A program made the position numbers and the translations under genes. The notes under the pieces were generated by a model. It ran no database searches and was not told where the DNA came from. It worked only from the letters and a program-made list of their open reading frames with translations. From Eublepharis macularius (Eukaryota; Chordata; Lepidosauria; Squamata; Eublepharidae), in the NCBI RefSeq assembly GCF_028583425.1, contig NC_072791.1:198748311-198812310 (forward strand): a stretch of DNA of 64,000 bases. The letters run 5' to 3'. Shown one piece after another: positions 11,598 through 23,400 of the stretch (positions within the stretch are counted from its first letter, which is position 1; each line of letters starts with the position of its first letter).

Positions 11598-11988
11598 GGG
11601 CCAAGCTAGAAGTGACGAATTACACTTGAATGGCAAGTGAACAGACTGACATGTATTCCTCCCTGTTCACTTGCGCTCTACTTGCACTCCACGTGATTGA
11701 GTGGAGTGCAAGTGGAGCGCAAGTGAACAGGGAGGAATACATGTCAGGGCCAAGCTACAAGTGATGAATGACACTTGAACGGCAAGTGAACAGACGCACG
11801 TGTATTCCTCCCTGTTCACTTGCACTCCACTTGATCACATAGTGGAGCGCAAGTGGAGTGCAAGTGAACAGGGAGGAATACACATGAGTCTGTTCACTTG
11901 CCGTTCAAGTGTCATTTGTCACTTGTAGCTTGGCACTGAGTCTGTTCACTTGCCATTCAAGTGTAATTCGTCACTTCTAGCTTGGCCC
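11598..11988. mobile_element. Harbinger-like palindromic MITE, outer copy of a nest
   Basis: Outer ends gggccaagctagaagtgac and its complement. Interrupted by a second member of the family at about 11,747-11,936. Flanking triplets cca/caa are not a clean duplication. Confidence 0.8.
11747..11936. mobile_element. Harbinger-like palindromic MITE, inner copy
   Basis: Begins gggccaagctacaagtgat and ends acttgtagcttggc, a diverged subfamily of the outer element. It interrupts the outer right arm at a TCA/TGA triplet, leaving the two halves of that arm on either side. Confidence 0.8.
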
Positions 11989-11992
11989 CAAG

Positions 11993-12215
11993 TTTGATGT
12001 AGTTGTTAGAGTGTCAGACTAGGATCTGGGAGACCAAGGTTTGAATCCCCAACTCTGCCATGGAAGCTCACTGGGTAACCTTGGCCAGTCACATACTTTC
12101 AGCCTAACCTACCTCACAGGATTGCTGTAAGGATAAAATGGAGAATGGGAGACTGTAGTAAGTCACTTTGGGTCCCCATCAGAAGGGGAATGGGGCATAA
12201 ATGAAGGAAGAAGGA
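11993..12215 (+). repeat. tRNA-derived SINE, near full length
   Basis: tRNA-like head (gttagagtgtcagactagg, then box B ggtttgaatcccc), body ccatggaagctcactggg and ggccagtcacata, 3' end ctttgggtccccatcag and ggcataaatgaag followed by a purine-rich tail. Confidence 0.88.
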
Positions 12216-13559
12216 AGAAAAGAAAGAAAAAGTTCAGGGAAGGAGAAATTCATTATCTGACATTTACCCTGTTTGGTATACTCAGAAATCAGGTTTGACG
12301 GTCTATCAAGATCAATATCGTTTATCTGACTAGCAGCAGCTCACCAGGGGCTCAAGTAGAGATCTTTCACGCCACCTATCACCTAGGCCTTTTCTAATTG
12401 GAGATGCTGGGGGCTGAACTTGGAACCATCTGTATACTAAGCAGATGCTCTGCCATTAAGCCACAGCCCCTCCTGCAGCCAAAAGCAATGCCAAAAGGAG
12501 CAATTAGAGGTTTTGTACACGGAAATATAATTGTATTTTGTAGTTAGAAATATAAATGCTGATGCTCTCAGGAGAATTTTTAAAACAAACACACAACTTC
12601 TTCTATCTCCTCATCTGTGTAATGCCTTAAGGAAGAACTTTGAAGTGCATTGAGAATTTTTCATTACACTTCTAATTGCAAAAGGAAACTGTACATTAAA
12701 ATGTTTAACCATTGCTTTTGGCTTTGCTTCTGGCTTCTTCCTCTGAATGAGCTGAACATATGTTACCCTTCACAACACTGGCAATAGATGTCCCGTTCCA
12801 TAACTTGAATTGCTTATGAAAGAAATAACCAACCACACTTGGATTTCTGGCCATTCTACAAAAGGCACCTCTGCCCCATGTGACATTTTTTGTCCCAGCA
12901 GCGTGTTTCTGTTTTTAAGCAGGGCCCCCCAGGCTTGCCAAATTCTCCGCCATAGCAGAGATTCCCCTGCTTCCAGCCTCCACCAGATTCTGCCCCCAGC
13001 CACTGCTTACCTGGCTGGCAGGGGGGAAAGGTACCTGGCAAGACTGGCAGCAGGCCTGTAGTGAGCAAGTTTTCAGGCCCAATAGGAGTGTATGCCAAGA
13101 GCAGATGGAAAGGGGAGCAGTTGCTGGATACAACAGAAAACTAGACCTCCCATTACCAGTCCCCAGCCTCAATGCCCTGCCCCCAAGGAACTGAGGATTA
13201 AAGAGAAAGATGGCCTCCTCATAGTGATGCTCTAGGAATTGTCCTAATTTCTATGATCTTTACCATAGAGACTGGGGAAATTCCTAGAGCATCACTATGT
13301 GCAGGCCATTTTTTTTCTCCCATAGACCTTAGAGACAAGAAGCAAGCCTAGAGCTTTACCCAGAAATGACATCACATCCTCCCCAAACTTTGCCTTCCTC
13401 AGGCCAGAACCTCCAAATCTCCTGTCATTTGCCAAGGCAGTGTTGGGGATCCTAAGAAAAACCCAAGATGGCTGGTTCTAAGAGTCTTAAGATGGGACTG
13501 AGAAAAAGTAAGACAGACTTCCAGAGCTATCCTACATACTGTTATACCCTTCTGCATGT
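12216..13559. other. Intergenic, MITE-like inverted repeat and unique stretch
   Basis: 12,490-12,750 looks unique. 13,222-13,292 holds an inverted pair (gatgctctaggaattg / aaattcctagagcatc) around a 40-bp loop; related sequence recurs near 14,893 and 49,060, so this is part of a dispersed family. Confidence 0.5.
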
Positions 13560-13738
13560 GTAACGTGCCATCAAGTCACAACTGACTTGTGGCAGCCCTA
13601 GCAAGGGGCTTTCAAAGCAAGTAAGCAGAGGTGGTTGCCATTGCCTTTCTTTGCACAGTCTTCCTTGGTGGTCTCCCATCTGAGTACCGGCCTTGCTTAG
13701 CTTCCAAGATTTGACAAGATTGGGCCATACCATGCCAC
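13560..13738 (-). repeat. 5S-rRNA-derived SINE
   Basis: Reverse copy: ggtctcccatctgagtac and cttgcttagcttccaag are the complement of the 5S-like head; gtgccatcaagtcacaact is the 3' end. Confidence 0.85.
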
Positions 13739-15135
13739 CTTCCCTCACTATACCCTTCTAAGTCCTCTGAAGTTAATGGGCTGAGAAGGGGGTATCTCTG
13801 CTTAGGATTGCACTGTTATTGGGTAAGTCTATGGTAGGTGTCACATGGTACTCAGGTTGCCACGTAGGGCAACTGAAAATAACGCACCATAGCTGCTATC
13901 CCTTTGAAAATATAAAAGACACCTGGAATTTGGAACAAGTGACAGGCACAACAGTCATACAGTACGAAAGGAAACACCCCGTTTTGTCTGTTCCTCAACT
14001 GTTGCCATATAGGATAGAAGAAAGAATAAAAGAAAGAAGAAAGCAATGCTGTTTTGCACTAAGGCAGTGATCCGAAGCAAGATGCCCAGGGGTGCCATAG
14101 TGTCCATCAGTGCATTTCTTGAAGCCCATTTGCCTCTTCCCCAAAGTATATCCTCATCAAAACAAACAGCCCATCCTGGCTTTCCTCCACTTCATTGGCG
14201 TAGGAGGTGCTTGAGGAGCCTAGGGACAGCATGTTTGTGATTCAGGGAACATCCATTTCAAAACAGTTGCCTCTATCCTAGGAGAATGCTTGGCCCAGAA
14301 CCTTCCAACATTTTGTGATTGGACTGTGCCCCTATGGCAACCATTCTGTGACTGAGCCTACCCTACCTACCCTACTTCCTCATAGTGGTTATTTTGTTGA
14401 GGCGCCCACTACCCATCCTCATAATTCCAAAAAATAATACATTCGACAAAGGAGAAGACCTAGTAATAGTCTTTTGTCTTCACAGCTTAGAGTGGCCTTG
14501 TTAGTTATTCTGTCCCCAAGTGATGGATTCATGCCGACTACCGAGTTTAATGTGACTAATGTATGCTGCCCTTTGGATTTAATAATTCTTATCTTGTGGA
14601 AACAGTGATTTTGAATGGTTTTCATTTAATTCCTTGATGTCACCAATAAGCATTTTGTAGTTGTTTTGACTGAATTCTCTTCCGAGAGTCAAGTCTAGAA
14701 GTGTCTGGTTGTTATGGGATACTGCCAGAAAAAATTATATAAACTTCTTAAGTGAAGATTATATATGAAAAGATAATCTGAACAGAAAGAGAGAAAAATA
14801 GGGAGCTTTGGGGAGGTGGGGCAGGGGAGCGCCAAGTTATGAGATAGCATCACTTCCAGGTAATGACCAGTAAGTGACATCACCATGCCATGTGACATTC
14901 TAGGAATTCCTCTGATTTTTATGGTAATAACCACATAAACTGGAGAAATCCCATCATCCCCAACCCCCATTCCTCCTGCTGCAAGAGTGGGGGAGATCCA
15001 GCAGGAGCAGGAAGTAGCCCAATGAGGTGGGCAAGCTGGTAAGTACAGAGAGAACACCTGGACTAGTAATAGAGAGGCTAGAGAGATGATCATGCTCAAA
15101 AGCTCTACCTACGTGCTCACATTTTGTAAAGAATT
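13739..15135. other. Intergenic, no gene
   Basis: Contains part of the dispersed family with tgacattctaggaattcc (about 14,800-15,050). No coding similarity recognised. Confidence 0.45.
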
Positions 15136-15143
15136 GATTTAAA

Positions 15144-15446
15144 CAGGTCTTTTTTTTTCAGCGGGAACGCAGTGGAACGGAGTTCCAGCACCTCTTAAAA
15201 ATGGCCACATGGCCGGCGGCCCCACCCCCTGATCTCCAGACAGAGGGGAGTTTAGATTGCCCTCCGTGCAGCAATCTAAACTCCCCTCTGTCTGGAGATC
15301 AGGGGGCAGGACCACCAGCCATGTGACCATTTTTGCCAAGGGTGATTTAAACTTTAAAAAACTCCCCCCTTGTTCCAGCTGACCCAAAGTGACGTCATTG
15401 TGCAGTCTTGAGTTCCACCACCTCTTTTCCCGGAAAAAAAGCTCTG
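15144..15446 (+). mobile_element. Fold-back hAT MITE
   Basis: Starts caggtctttttttttc and ends gaaaaaaagctctg. Perfect 8-bp duplication gatttaaa at 15136-15143 and 15447-15454. Inner arms inverted about 15,265. A 167-codon frame across it is a by-product. Confidence 0.93.
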
Positions 15447-15454
15447 GATTTAAA

Positions 15455-17585
15455 CATGCTTGTCTTAAACTCATACTTTTTATTTCAGGACAAACATCCA
15501 AAATGAAAGTCTTCTCTCTACCTGTCAGATTAAAGCAGATACAGTCAAGAAAATTGGATATCTTTTGAATAAAGCCCAGTCTATACCTCCTCAGTAGGGC
15601 TACTTGCCATTTGCTTTTTTTAAAAAGCCTTATTAACAGCACAATCCCGTGCCATAAGACGTGGTGGTGGCACTTTCTTAGAGGTCTTTCAGCTTAGGCT
15701 GATGATTCTATAGATCAGAGGCAGCAGACCCCTAAATATATCAAATGCTGAGGACAAACCTTAGGAGAGGTTGGAAATCATTCTGTTCAGAACATCCATT
15801 TGAGTTTTTATATACAAATTCATGCAAGGAAAATTGTGTTGAAAACCATCTGCCCACATTTGTTACAGTGCTCAAAGTATCTTTTGTTCCCATGTCCATT
15901 CTGCTTTTGACCTGTCTCTGTTTCTACACACGTGGCTAAATGTGTACCCCAAACACTAGCACTTACTTGCTAGCTTTGTTGCGCATCTCCCAGATGTGCA
16001 GCCTTGTGATGAGACCAGCTTACAGTGCCTAATCTGTTGTGATCAGCAATATACCAAAGAAGTCCAGACAGGTGACCTCCCCCCCAGCCTACCCGTAATG
16101 ACTATAAGAACAGCCATTAAATATATTTTATAACATGTTTCAGAGTCAGGTAGAGCTTGTAATATAATATGCCTCAATAAAAGATGGCTTTATAAGCTAT
16201 GAGATGTGCAACAGGCCCAGGTGAAAATTTAATATATCTCCAGCAAAATATATTAGCAGTAATTACATCTGACCCACAGTAAATTTCAGCGTGTGGGTAG
16301 GCAAAGATACCTGCCATTAATAAAATGTTTATCAGCTCCAGAGTCATTTGGCTGTATGTAATCTTGAGAGCAAATAGAACTGTCACTAACATTTACTGTC
16401 TAAGCCTAAAACACATGCTAGAGTTTTATTTATGGCACTTTGCATGGTGCTTTCTATTGTGATGCAGTTTGGATTTGCTACTGGCACTAGCCGTAGCAAC
16501 ATAATTCCAGCTGCTTAATTTTTTTAAAAAGTCCTGAAAATGAGAGCTCTGACTTAGGTGGCATTGCCTCTGCAGATTTCTCTCTTTCTTCCAGGCTTGC
16601 CTGGAAACATGAAACTGCTTGTCCCAAATTCTGTTACCATTACTTACGTTTTACCTTGTGTAGCTTATAGGAATGCTCTCTGAGGTCCTACCACTGCTTT
16701 TCACTTTGCAGACAGTTATGTTGCACGATGATGATGAAATTATAATGACAATTTTAAAATATACAGCGGCTTTGATGCAAAGTGAAAAACAGTATTTTAT
16801 TTTATTTTTCCCTCTCACCTCCAGGAAAACTGATCATTGTTTCATTAATGCCATTTCCTGCAGAGGAGAGAACAGGAAGTAATCAATTAGGCTGTAAAAC
16901 AAATGAACAAAGGGGAAACTGCAGGAAGAAGTATGTTCCTTGCTGAACAGGGTTTCCTTTTGAGTAAACATGTAAGAGGATCTCGGTAACGAGGGATTGA
17001 CATTGTTGTATTTTTAAATGGAATATGCCAATATATTAAGTGCCATGGTAAAAGAGCAATGGAGCTTGTTGATTTCACTGCTACCACACGCTGAGTTGAT
17101 ATAGTCATTGATCTTTCCACTACAACCACAAGATCTCTTCCAATCTCATTCTCAGCCCCATCAGCATATATTTAAAATTAGGATTTTTGTTCCAACATGG
17201 ATCACCTTACTCTTAATTTCATTTGCCATGTTAGTCTCCACTCACACAATTTAGACAGATTCTCTGGAGCTCTTCATAATCTGCCTTGGTTTCCAATACC
17301 ATGGATAATTTTGTATCCTCCACATACTTGGCCAATTCCAAATTATTTATATTAAATAGCACCAGCCCCAATACCAATCCTTGTGCAACCCCACCGCTAA
17401 CATCCCTCTACGGCAACAACTGGCCATTTAGCCCTACTCTTGGTTTTCTGCTATTTAACCAACTTTTATTCGTTAAAAGAACCTGTTCTCTTATCACTTA
17501 CAACTATGTCAAATGTGTGAAACATGAACTTGAAGTATGTTTGTAAATGCCATCATGCACGTACATGTACATTTTGTTGCATAAT
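15455..17585. other. Intergenic, apparently low in repeats
   Basis: Mostly unique AT-rich DNA. 16,090-16,420 in particular has no recognised repeat and many AT-rich factor-like sites. No exon could be supported. Confidence 0.45.
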
Positions 17586-18243
17586 ATGTTATTTATTTAT
17601 TTACATCATTTATAGTCTGCTTTTCTCACTGCGACTCAAGGCGGATTACACAGTATGAGGTTAATACAATCAGTATCAAGTAACATTTCAATACCATAGG
17701 GTAAATGGATACAAGTTTAAAAGACATAGCATTAGCAAAGATCCAAGACAGAGTAGAAAAAATACTGGAGCAAAACATAATCAATTCTAGGACTAACATT
17801 AGACAACATGGAGTGCTGGTTGTACATAGGAGTACATATTTAAAGCAGCAGATAATATATAAGGCAAAAATAGTGATGAAGTCTATGATCCCCAACTCGT
17901 TAGTGAAACATCTGAGACCCCATCCCTACAATACAGCCCTCCCATTTGAGTAAAAAGCCTTTTTTAATAGTTCGGTTTTGCATCGTTTATGGAAAGCCAG
18001 GAGAGTGGGGGCTGTTCTGACTTCCTCAGGCAGGTCATTTCACAGGATAGGGGCCACCACAGAGAAAGCCCTTCTACGGGCTGCTGCTGACTTCACCCGT
18101 GTGCAGCCTGGCACCTGCAGGAGACCCTGTTCAAATGAGCGAAGCTGCCGTGGAGGAACATAGGGAGGGAGGTGGTCTCATAGGTATGCCATGAAGAACT
18201 TTGTATGTAATAACTAATACCTTGAACTGAGCATGGTAAATGA
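17586..18243 (-). mobile_element. LINE 3' end (CR1/L2-like)
   Basis: The minus strand reads as the decayed C-terminus of a LINE ORF2 (stretch around TYKVLHGIPM near 18,180-18,220 and phrases typical of the family), followed by a 3'UTR ending at tagtctgcttttctcactgc. Related 3' ends at 19,300, 46,720 and 59,425. 5'-truncated, with stops. Confidence 0.7.
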
Positions 18244-18989
18244 TGGGTATATATAGGACAACTTTCATATACGCTTTTTGTTCATGAAATCTTGTGCCAT
18301 AATAAATCTGTAAATCTAAGGCATCACAAATCTTCTATCTGTTTCCATTACTGAAAAAGCAATTCTAGGCACTGGTCTGCCTGGTCACCACAAGCTTCGC
18401 TCCTCAGCTGCAGCAGGATAAAACTGAAAAGCCACCCTCCTTGAAATCCCCTCTTCTATAAAAGTACACTGTGGCATCTGGTCAACTCTGCCCATGATAA
18501 GTAGGTTTCACTGACCTCAATGGGACCTTCTTACAACTAAATGATGTATTTAAGATTAGAATAATGCCTGTACATTGGATAATATTGAGATCAGGACCCT
18601 ACCTCTGCCAGTCTCTCTCCCCACCGCTGCTGCAGCTCAACTGGTGGGTAGGAGGCAGAGGCACCTGGAAAGGGAGGAGGCAAGCCTAAGGCACAACCCA
18701 TTGTGTTGGAAAATGACATCATTTCTGGTGAAATGTGGAACTGTCAGGTCACATTGGAAGCCAATTTTTTAAAAAGTGGTTGGAAATACTAAGTTTGGTA
18801 AGTATCCAGGTAAGGCTGGACCTGTCGCTTCCACATTGTGCTGGATATTTCTCTCAATGCAGACATGTGCAGCATAAATACCTCCCACCGTACGCCATCC
18901 CCTAGTTTGGCCCTGAGGGGATCTGGCAACCTTGATTAAGATAGGGACAATATGCTTTTCTGGCTTGTGGTTTTGAGGGGTGTGTGGGG
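18244..18989. other. Intergenic, no gene
   Basis: Short fragments of the cttaggattgcactg and gatgacatcacttcc type repeats. No supported gene. Confidence 0.4.
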
Positions 18990-19222
18990 CAGAACTGCCA
19001 ATCTCCAGGTGAGGTCTGGATATTTCCATCAATTATAACTGATCTCCAGGCTACAGAGATCAGTTCTCCTGGAGAAAATGGCAGCTTCAGAGGGTGGCTT
19101 CTATAGCATCACATCCCAATTCAGCTTCCTCCCCAACAGCAGGACTCAAATCCTGCTATTCTGCTCCACAAGCTGCACCTCCAAATCACCAAGAATTTCC
19201 CAGGCCAGAACTGGCAGCCCTG
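18990..19222. mobile_element. MITE related to 4552-4768
   Basis: Ends cagaactgccaatctcc and tggcagccctg, and the shared inner hairpin ctgatctccaggctacag / agatcagttctcctgg. Diverged relative of the AGGGTTGCCAG element. Confidence 0.6.
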
Positions 19223-19299
19223 ATTTGGGGGCAGATTGTTTTGTGTGCCTCAATTTTGTGTGTATGTCCATACATACTGGTTTTATATTATTTTTATAT

Positions 19300-19565
19300 A
19301 TGTATATTATGTATTTATTTAGTATGTTGTTCAGCCTTTCTCATTGAAGCTCAAGGCAGATCACAGCATACAGAAAACAATTCAACCAAACCATGTAAGA
19401 TATCCAGAAAACAATTCAACAGCACTAGGATTTCAGAACAGGAAAAGAATGCAAACACAAAACTGTCAAGTGTATGATATTTCATAATACAGAAAGTGGA
19501 TCACAAAAGCAGAAGATAATGCCATAAAAGGAATAATAAACACAGCGATAGACTACAATCCTATC
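19300..19565 (-). repeat. LINE 3'UTR fragment
   Basis: Same order of motifs as 17,586 and 59,425 (tcagcctttctcattgaagc, tcaaggcagatcacagcat). Only the 3' non-coding part is present. Confidence 0.55.
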
Positions 19566-19689
19566 ATAACACAATACAACAGATTTTGTTTACCACTCTG
19601 AGTGGGGCACTAATCTGTCTAGAAAAGCAGTATATAAGTGCATCTATTATATAATATATATTATATACAATATTAACCATAATAAAGCA

Positions 19690-19790
19690 CAATTAACTTA
19701 TGGCGACCCCTCACGGAGTTTTCAAGGCAAGAGATGAGCAGAGGCGATTTGCCCATTGCCTTCCTAAAAACGGCCTCCTGAGTTTTTCTC
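19690..19790 (-). repeat. 5S-SINE 3' fragment
   Basis: Complement of the SINE tail (taacttatggcgacccc, ttttcaaggcaagagatg, gatttgcccattgccttcc). It ends about 65 bp before the CpG island. Confidence 0.75.
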
Positions 19791-19854
19791 CATTATACTA
19801 CTACTCTAAATGCACGTCTTATGCACTTGTATTATATACTGTTTTACAGCGCCG

Positions 19855-20480
19855 AGACTTTTGGACTTCGCAGCGGCGGAATTACGGTCACCGCCCACGT
19901 ACCCACGCTCAGTCACTTCAGGCATTCCTTTCCACTCTCGCACCGCCAGGGAGCGGTACGGGAACCTCGAATGGGAAAAGCGGACGCGCTAGCCCTGGGT
20001 ATGTCCCGCGCGCTTGCCGTACAAACTTCCGTTACGCATCCCCTCTTTCTCCTTCCGGTTCGTTGAACCGCCCATCGCCTCCTCCGTGCTTCTTCTTAGC
20101 GCGGTGGTTCCTCGCCCGTCGCGATAGGTGGCGCTGTCCGTTGAGGCCCTCTGTTTCCCAGCCTCCTGCGCACCGGCCCAGGCTGCCCGAGTGCCACGTC
20201 CTTACTGTGGCGGCGGGCGGGGTGCGTGCGCGAAGCAGGGGGCGGCCGCCGGGCTTGAGCCATGGGCTCGTCGCAGAGCGTGGAGATCCCCGGCGGGGGC
20301 ACCGAAGGCTACCACGTCCTACGAGTATGAGCCTGAGTCAGAGCCGGGAAAGGGAGGGAGAAAGAGGCGGGTGGGCTGGAGCGCTACGTGGGAATGCATG
20401 GCGGGGGGATCAGGGAGGGACAAGGGGTGGGGGGCTGTGGCTCATGAGAGCCGGGGAAGGAAGCCACCGGGGCTTGGGCC
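19855..20480 (+). promoter_or_regulatory. GORASP2: CpG-island promoter of GORASP2
   Basis: Abrupt rise in G+C and CpG in otherwise AT-rich DNA, centred on exon 1. No TATA box is evident near the likely start. An ETS-type cttccggt lies at 20052-20059. This is the usual layout of a housekeeping vertebrate promoter. Repeat-derived DNA abuts both sides (5S-SINE end to 19790, palindromic repeat from about 20528). Confidence 0.85.
20262..20324 (+). CDS. GORASP2: GORASP2 coding exon 1
   Basis: Residues 1-21, ending on a complete Arg codon (phase 0) before donor gtatga. Carries the myristoylation Gly2. It lies inside the CpG island; the 5'UTR start is not determinable but probably falls within about 150 nt upstream. 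Confidence 0.97.
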
Positions 20481-23400
20481 TGGTTGTGGGGGGATCCAGT
20501 GCGTGTGTGTTGCACAGGAGTTGGGTCCAGTGGCACCTTAGAAGACCAAGATTTTCAGGGGGTGAGCTTCCCACAGTCTAAGCTCCCTTCTTCAGATACA
20601 GAGCTCTGACTCTCGAAAGCTCCTTCCCTGAAAATCTTGTTGCTGGACTCAAATCCTGCTGTTCTACTGCAGACCAACACAGCTACACACCAATAACTGT
20701 GTGTTCAAGTGGCTGCAGCAAAGGGGAGTGGAGATCCAGGCCCCTTCCTTCGCTCAAGCAGGAATAACAGCCTTTCTCTCCCCATTTAACCTCTGTCTGA
20801 AGACTCTCCGCGCACGCCTTTTCCCTCAGCCTGAGAAGTGACGGATTTGCTCATGATATTAAAATAAGGTGCTGCCCTTAAAGGATATTGGGATGGAAAA
20901 GGTGGCTGAAGAAAGGCTGTCTATACTGTCCTCCCCCCCCCCCCAATCATTCCTACAAGGGGCTCAGAGTGGTAGAACGTGTTTCTTCCCTCCTTTGTCT
21001 AATCTTCACAACAGCCCTGAGGGCAGTTTAGGAGCACTGGACAAAGGTCAGCTGGTCAGCTTCATGACAAAGGGGGGACTTGAATCAGGGTTTGACCCTT
21101 AAACCCATAAACCCAGGTATCCCTGGTACTAGACAGACACCACCCTGGCTTTTCATACAACCCAGAGTCTCACGTTTCTGTCCGTCCTAAGTAACCATGA
21201 GGTAAGGTTAAGTCACTAGTGTAGGAAACTCAGCCCAGTCCTACATATGTGCCCTGTCTCCATTTTCTGGGAACTTACTATCTGTATTCAGTACACCTAA
21301 GTGTGAGGTGTTTCTTTCTAGTCCTTTTTTCAATGCCTATTGATAGAATAGCCTACAGACTTCTTATTAAATATTTGATCCTTCTGGCAGCTTATTTAAG
21401 TTAAACTGTGGTGCATGGTTTCTTCCTGACTTTGATCTTTCTTTTGAGTGTGCTTTTTTATTAAGATGTTTTATATTAAGGTGGCAGGTTATAAATGTTT
21501 GTTTTTCTATATTTGGAAAGTTGGTGCAGTGTGTGCCATTTTGCATAACCTCTAGCAGGTTGGTTTTTTTGCTTTGACAGTTTAGAGTAGCATCCGATGG
21601 CATTTTCAGATAAATCAAATTGGCATTTAATATTTATCAGTGTACGTTAATGCATTCTTAGACTGTGTGGCTCAGTTCAGACTTTGCACAAAACCATGGT
21701 TTAATTAAACTAATTGTGGTTAGTGTGGTTGTCTGAATGTCAGTCACTTACTATCTCTGGTTAGTTGGGGTCCATCAAACCAGAATCTAAAATTTAACTT
21801 AGAATTAACTTAGTTCCTTTAACTTAGAATTGCTGTTGTATGATAGCAAGTACATGTTTGTCTGTTTTGAACTGTATTTTGTAAATAAGATTCATTGTTG
21901 CCTTTAGTGTCATTAGTATCAACAATGACCTTTTAGTAACAGATATATTACCTTTCTGAACAGTCTACAATACACTAGGTTTTATGTTAGTTCTACAACA
22001 GTTGAAATTAATGACTGGTTTTAGTCATAGAATAAAAATACATCAGCATTTAGTGATCTGCAGAGCAATGTAAGATATTTGGCTGTTGCTTGGCTGGCCC
22101 TTAGATTAAAGGATTTGTGGTAACAATCCCCCCCCCACACACACACACACTGAATGTGTGCATGTTTTTATAGATACTTATGTACATGTCTAGATTTATC
22201 TGCCATTGAGGATAGCAGTCGTTATGTATCTCACAAATGGCTCCTGCCTTCAATTGCTTATGCTACAATAAGTTTGTAAGTCTTTAAAAGGCCTCATGGT
22301 TCTATGGAGAGTTTCTTGTAACTCCACTTTTCCATTTTGCTTAGTAGCTGTGTTTGACAGTCTGTTTCAGAGCATGAAATTTGAAGAAGAAATTAGCACA
22401 ACCTGGAGGCATGATTTTGAAACACTCTTTTGAATTCCTGAGGGGAATTACTGAATATATTTAGAGGATCAGACCCACCCACCCCACCGGTGTTCCTGAC
22501 TAGCTTGTATTCTATTATACTGTAATTGAAAATGTTTTCAGTTGGTAAGTTTGGCACATCATAAAGGCCTGTTTAACATAAGAGTAATAGACCTACAGTC
22601 TGTTCTAGAAAATTGGTTCCCATCATTCTTAGGTGCCAAGTGAGTTTGTGGGCCAATCTAGAGCAAGCCTTACCTTTTCTCGTTAGAATCTGAAGCCACA
22701 CAGTGTTGCTTCCCCAAAGCAAAGAGCCAGTCCAGCTTTTCCTTACTTTCTTAGTTCTTTAGTGAAGTCCATGTGACATCATCATTGCATCTGCAGGGAC
22801 TGCCTATTTGGAAGTAGCGGCCTCCACTGTAGCGGAATGGATGACTTGAAACCTCCCAACACTATGTGAGTGACCTCATTGTCGGCATGGCAATCAATTT
22901 GTGATTGGTCCTCCTGCATGGCAGCCATTTTGTAGTGTGACACCTGATACCCTTCCCAACATGCTACGTATTTAAAGAGGCTGCCACAGGTATAATCCCC
23001 CATAGGAAATGCAAATGGAAATGCAATATGTGTTACAAATATAATTTATAGAATGCAAGGTGCTCAAATGCCAAAGTTATTAAAGTTTCAAGTCAAATGC
23101 AATAAATACTATGTTACAAGTCAAATACAATAAATGCTATATAATATCGCAAGGTTAATTCAATAAATACTGTGCAAACTCTGGCAAGATATTACCCATC
23201 AGTTAATTCCTTCTCAATACACAAAGACCAGTTTATATCCATAAATGTATTGTTGATGTAAGTCCATATGTACATGTCATTCTGATTTCAAGTAAGGAAA
23301 ACTGATATCACACGGCTGTCGACATAAGGCAAAAAGCCTAGGCGGGCCACTAACAACACCCCATAAATAAATGTTTCACCAGAACACAGTATAAATAGTC

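Noticed and set aside
15139-15642. 167-codon minus frame
   Set aside because: Mostly the fold-back hAT MITE read through.
19700-20581. 293-codon open frame across the CpG island
   Set aside because: It overlaps GORASP2 exon 1 in the wrong frame, is Arg/Pro/Gly-rich from GC content, and starts in a SINE fragment.
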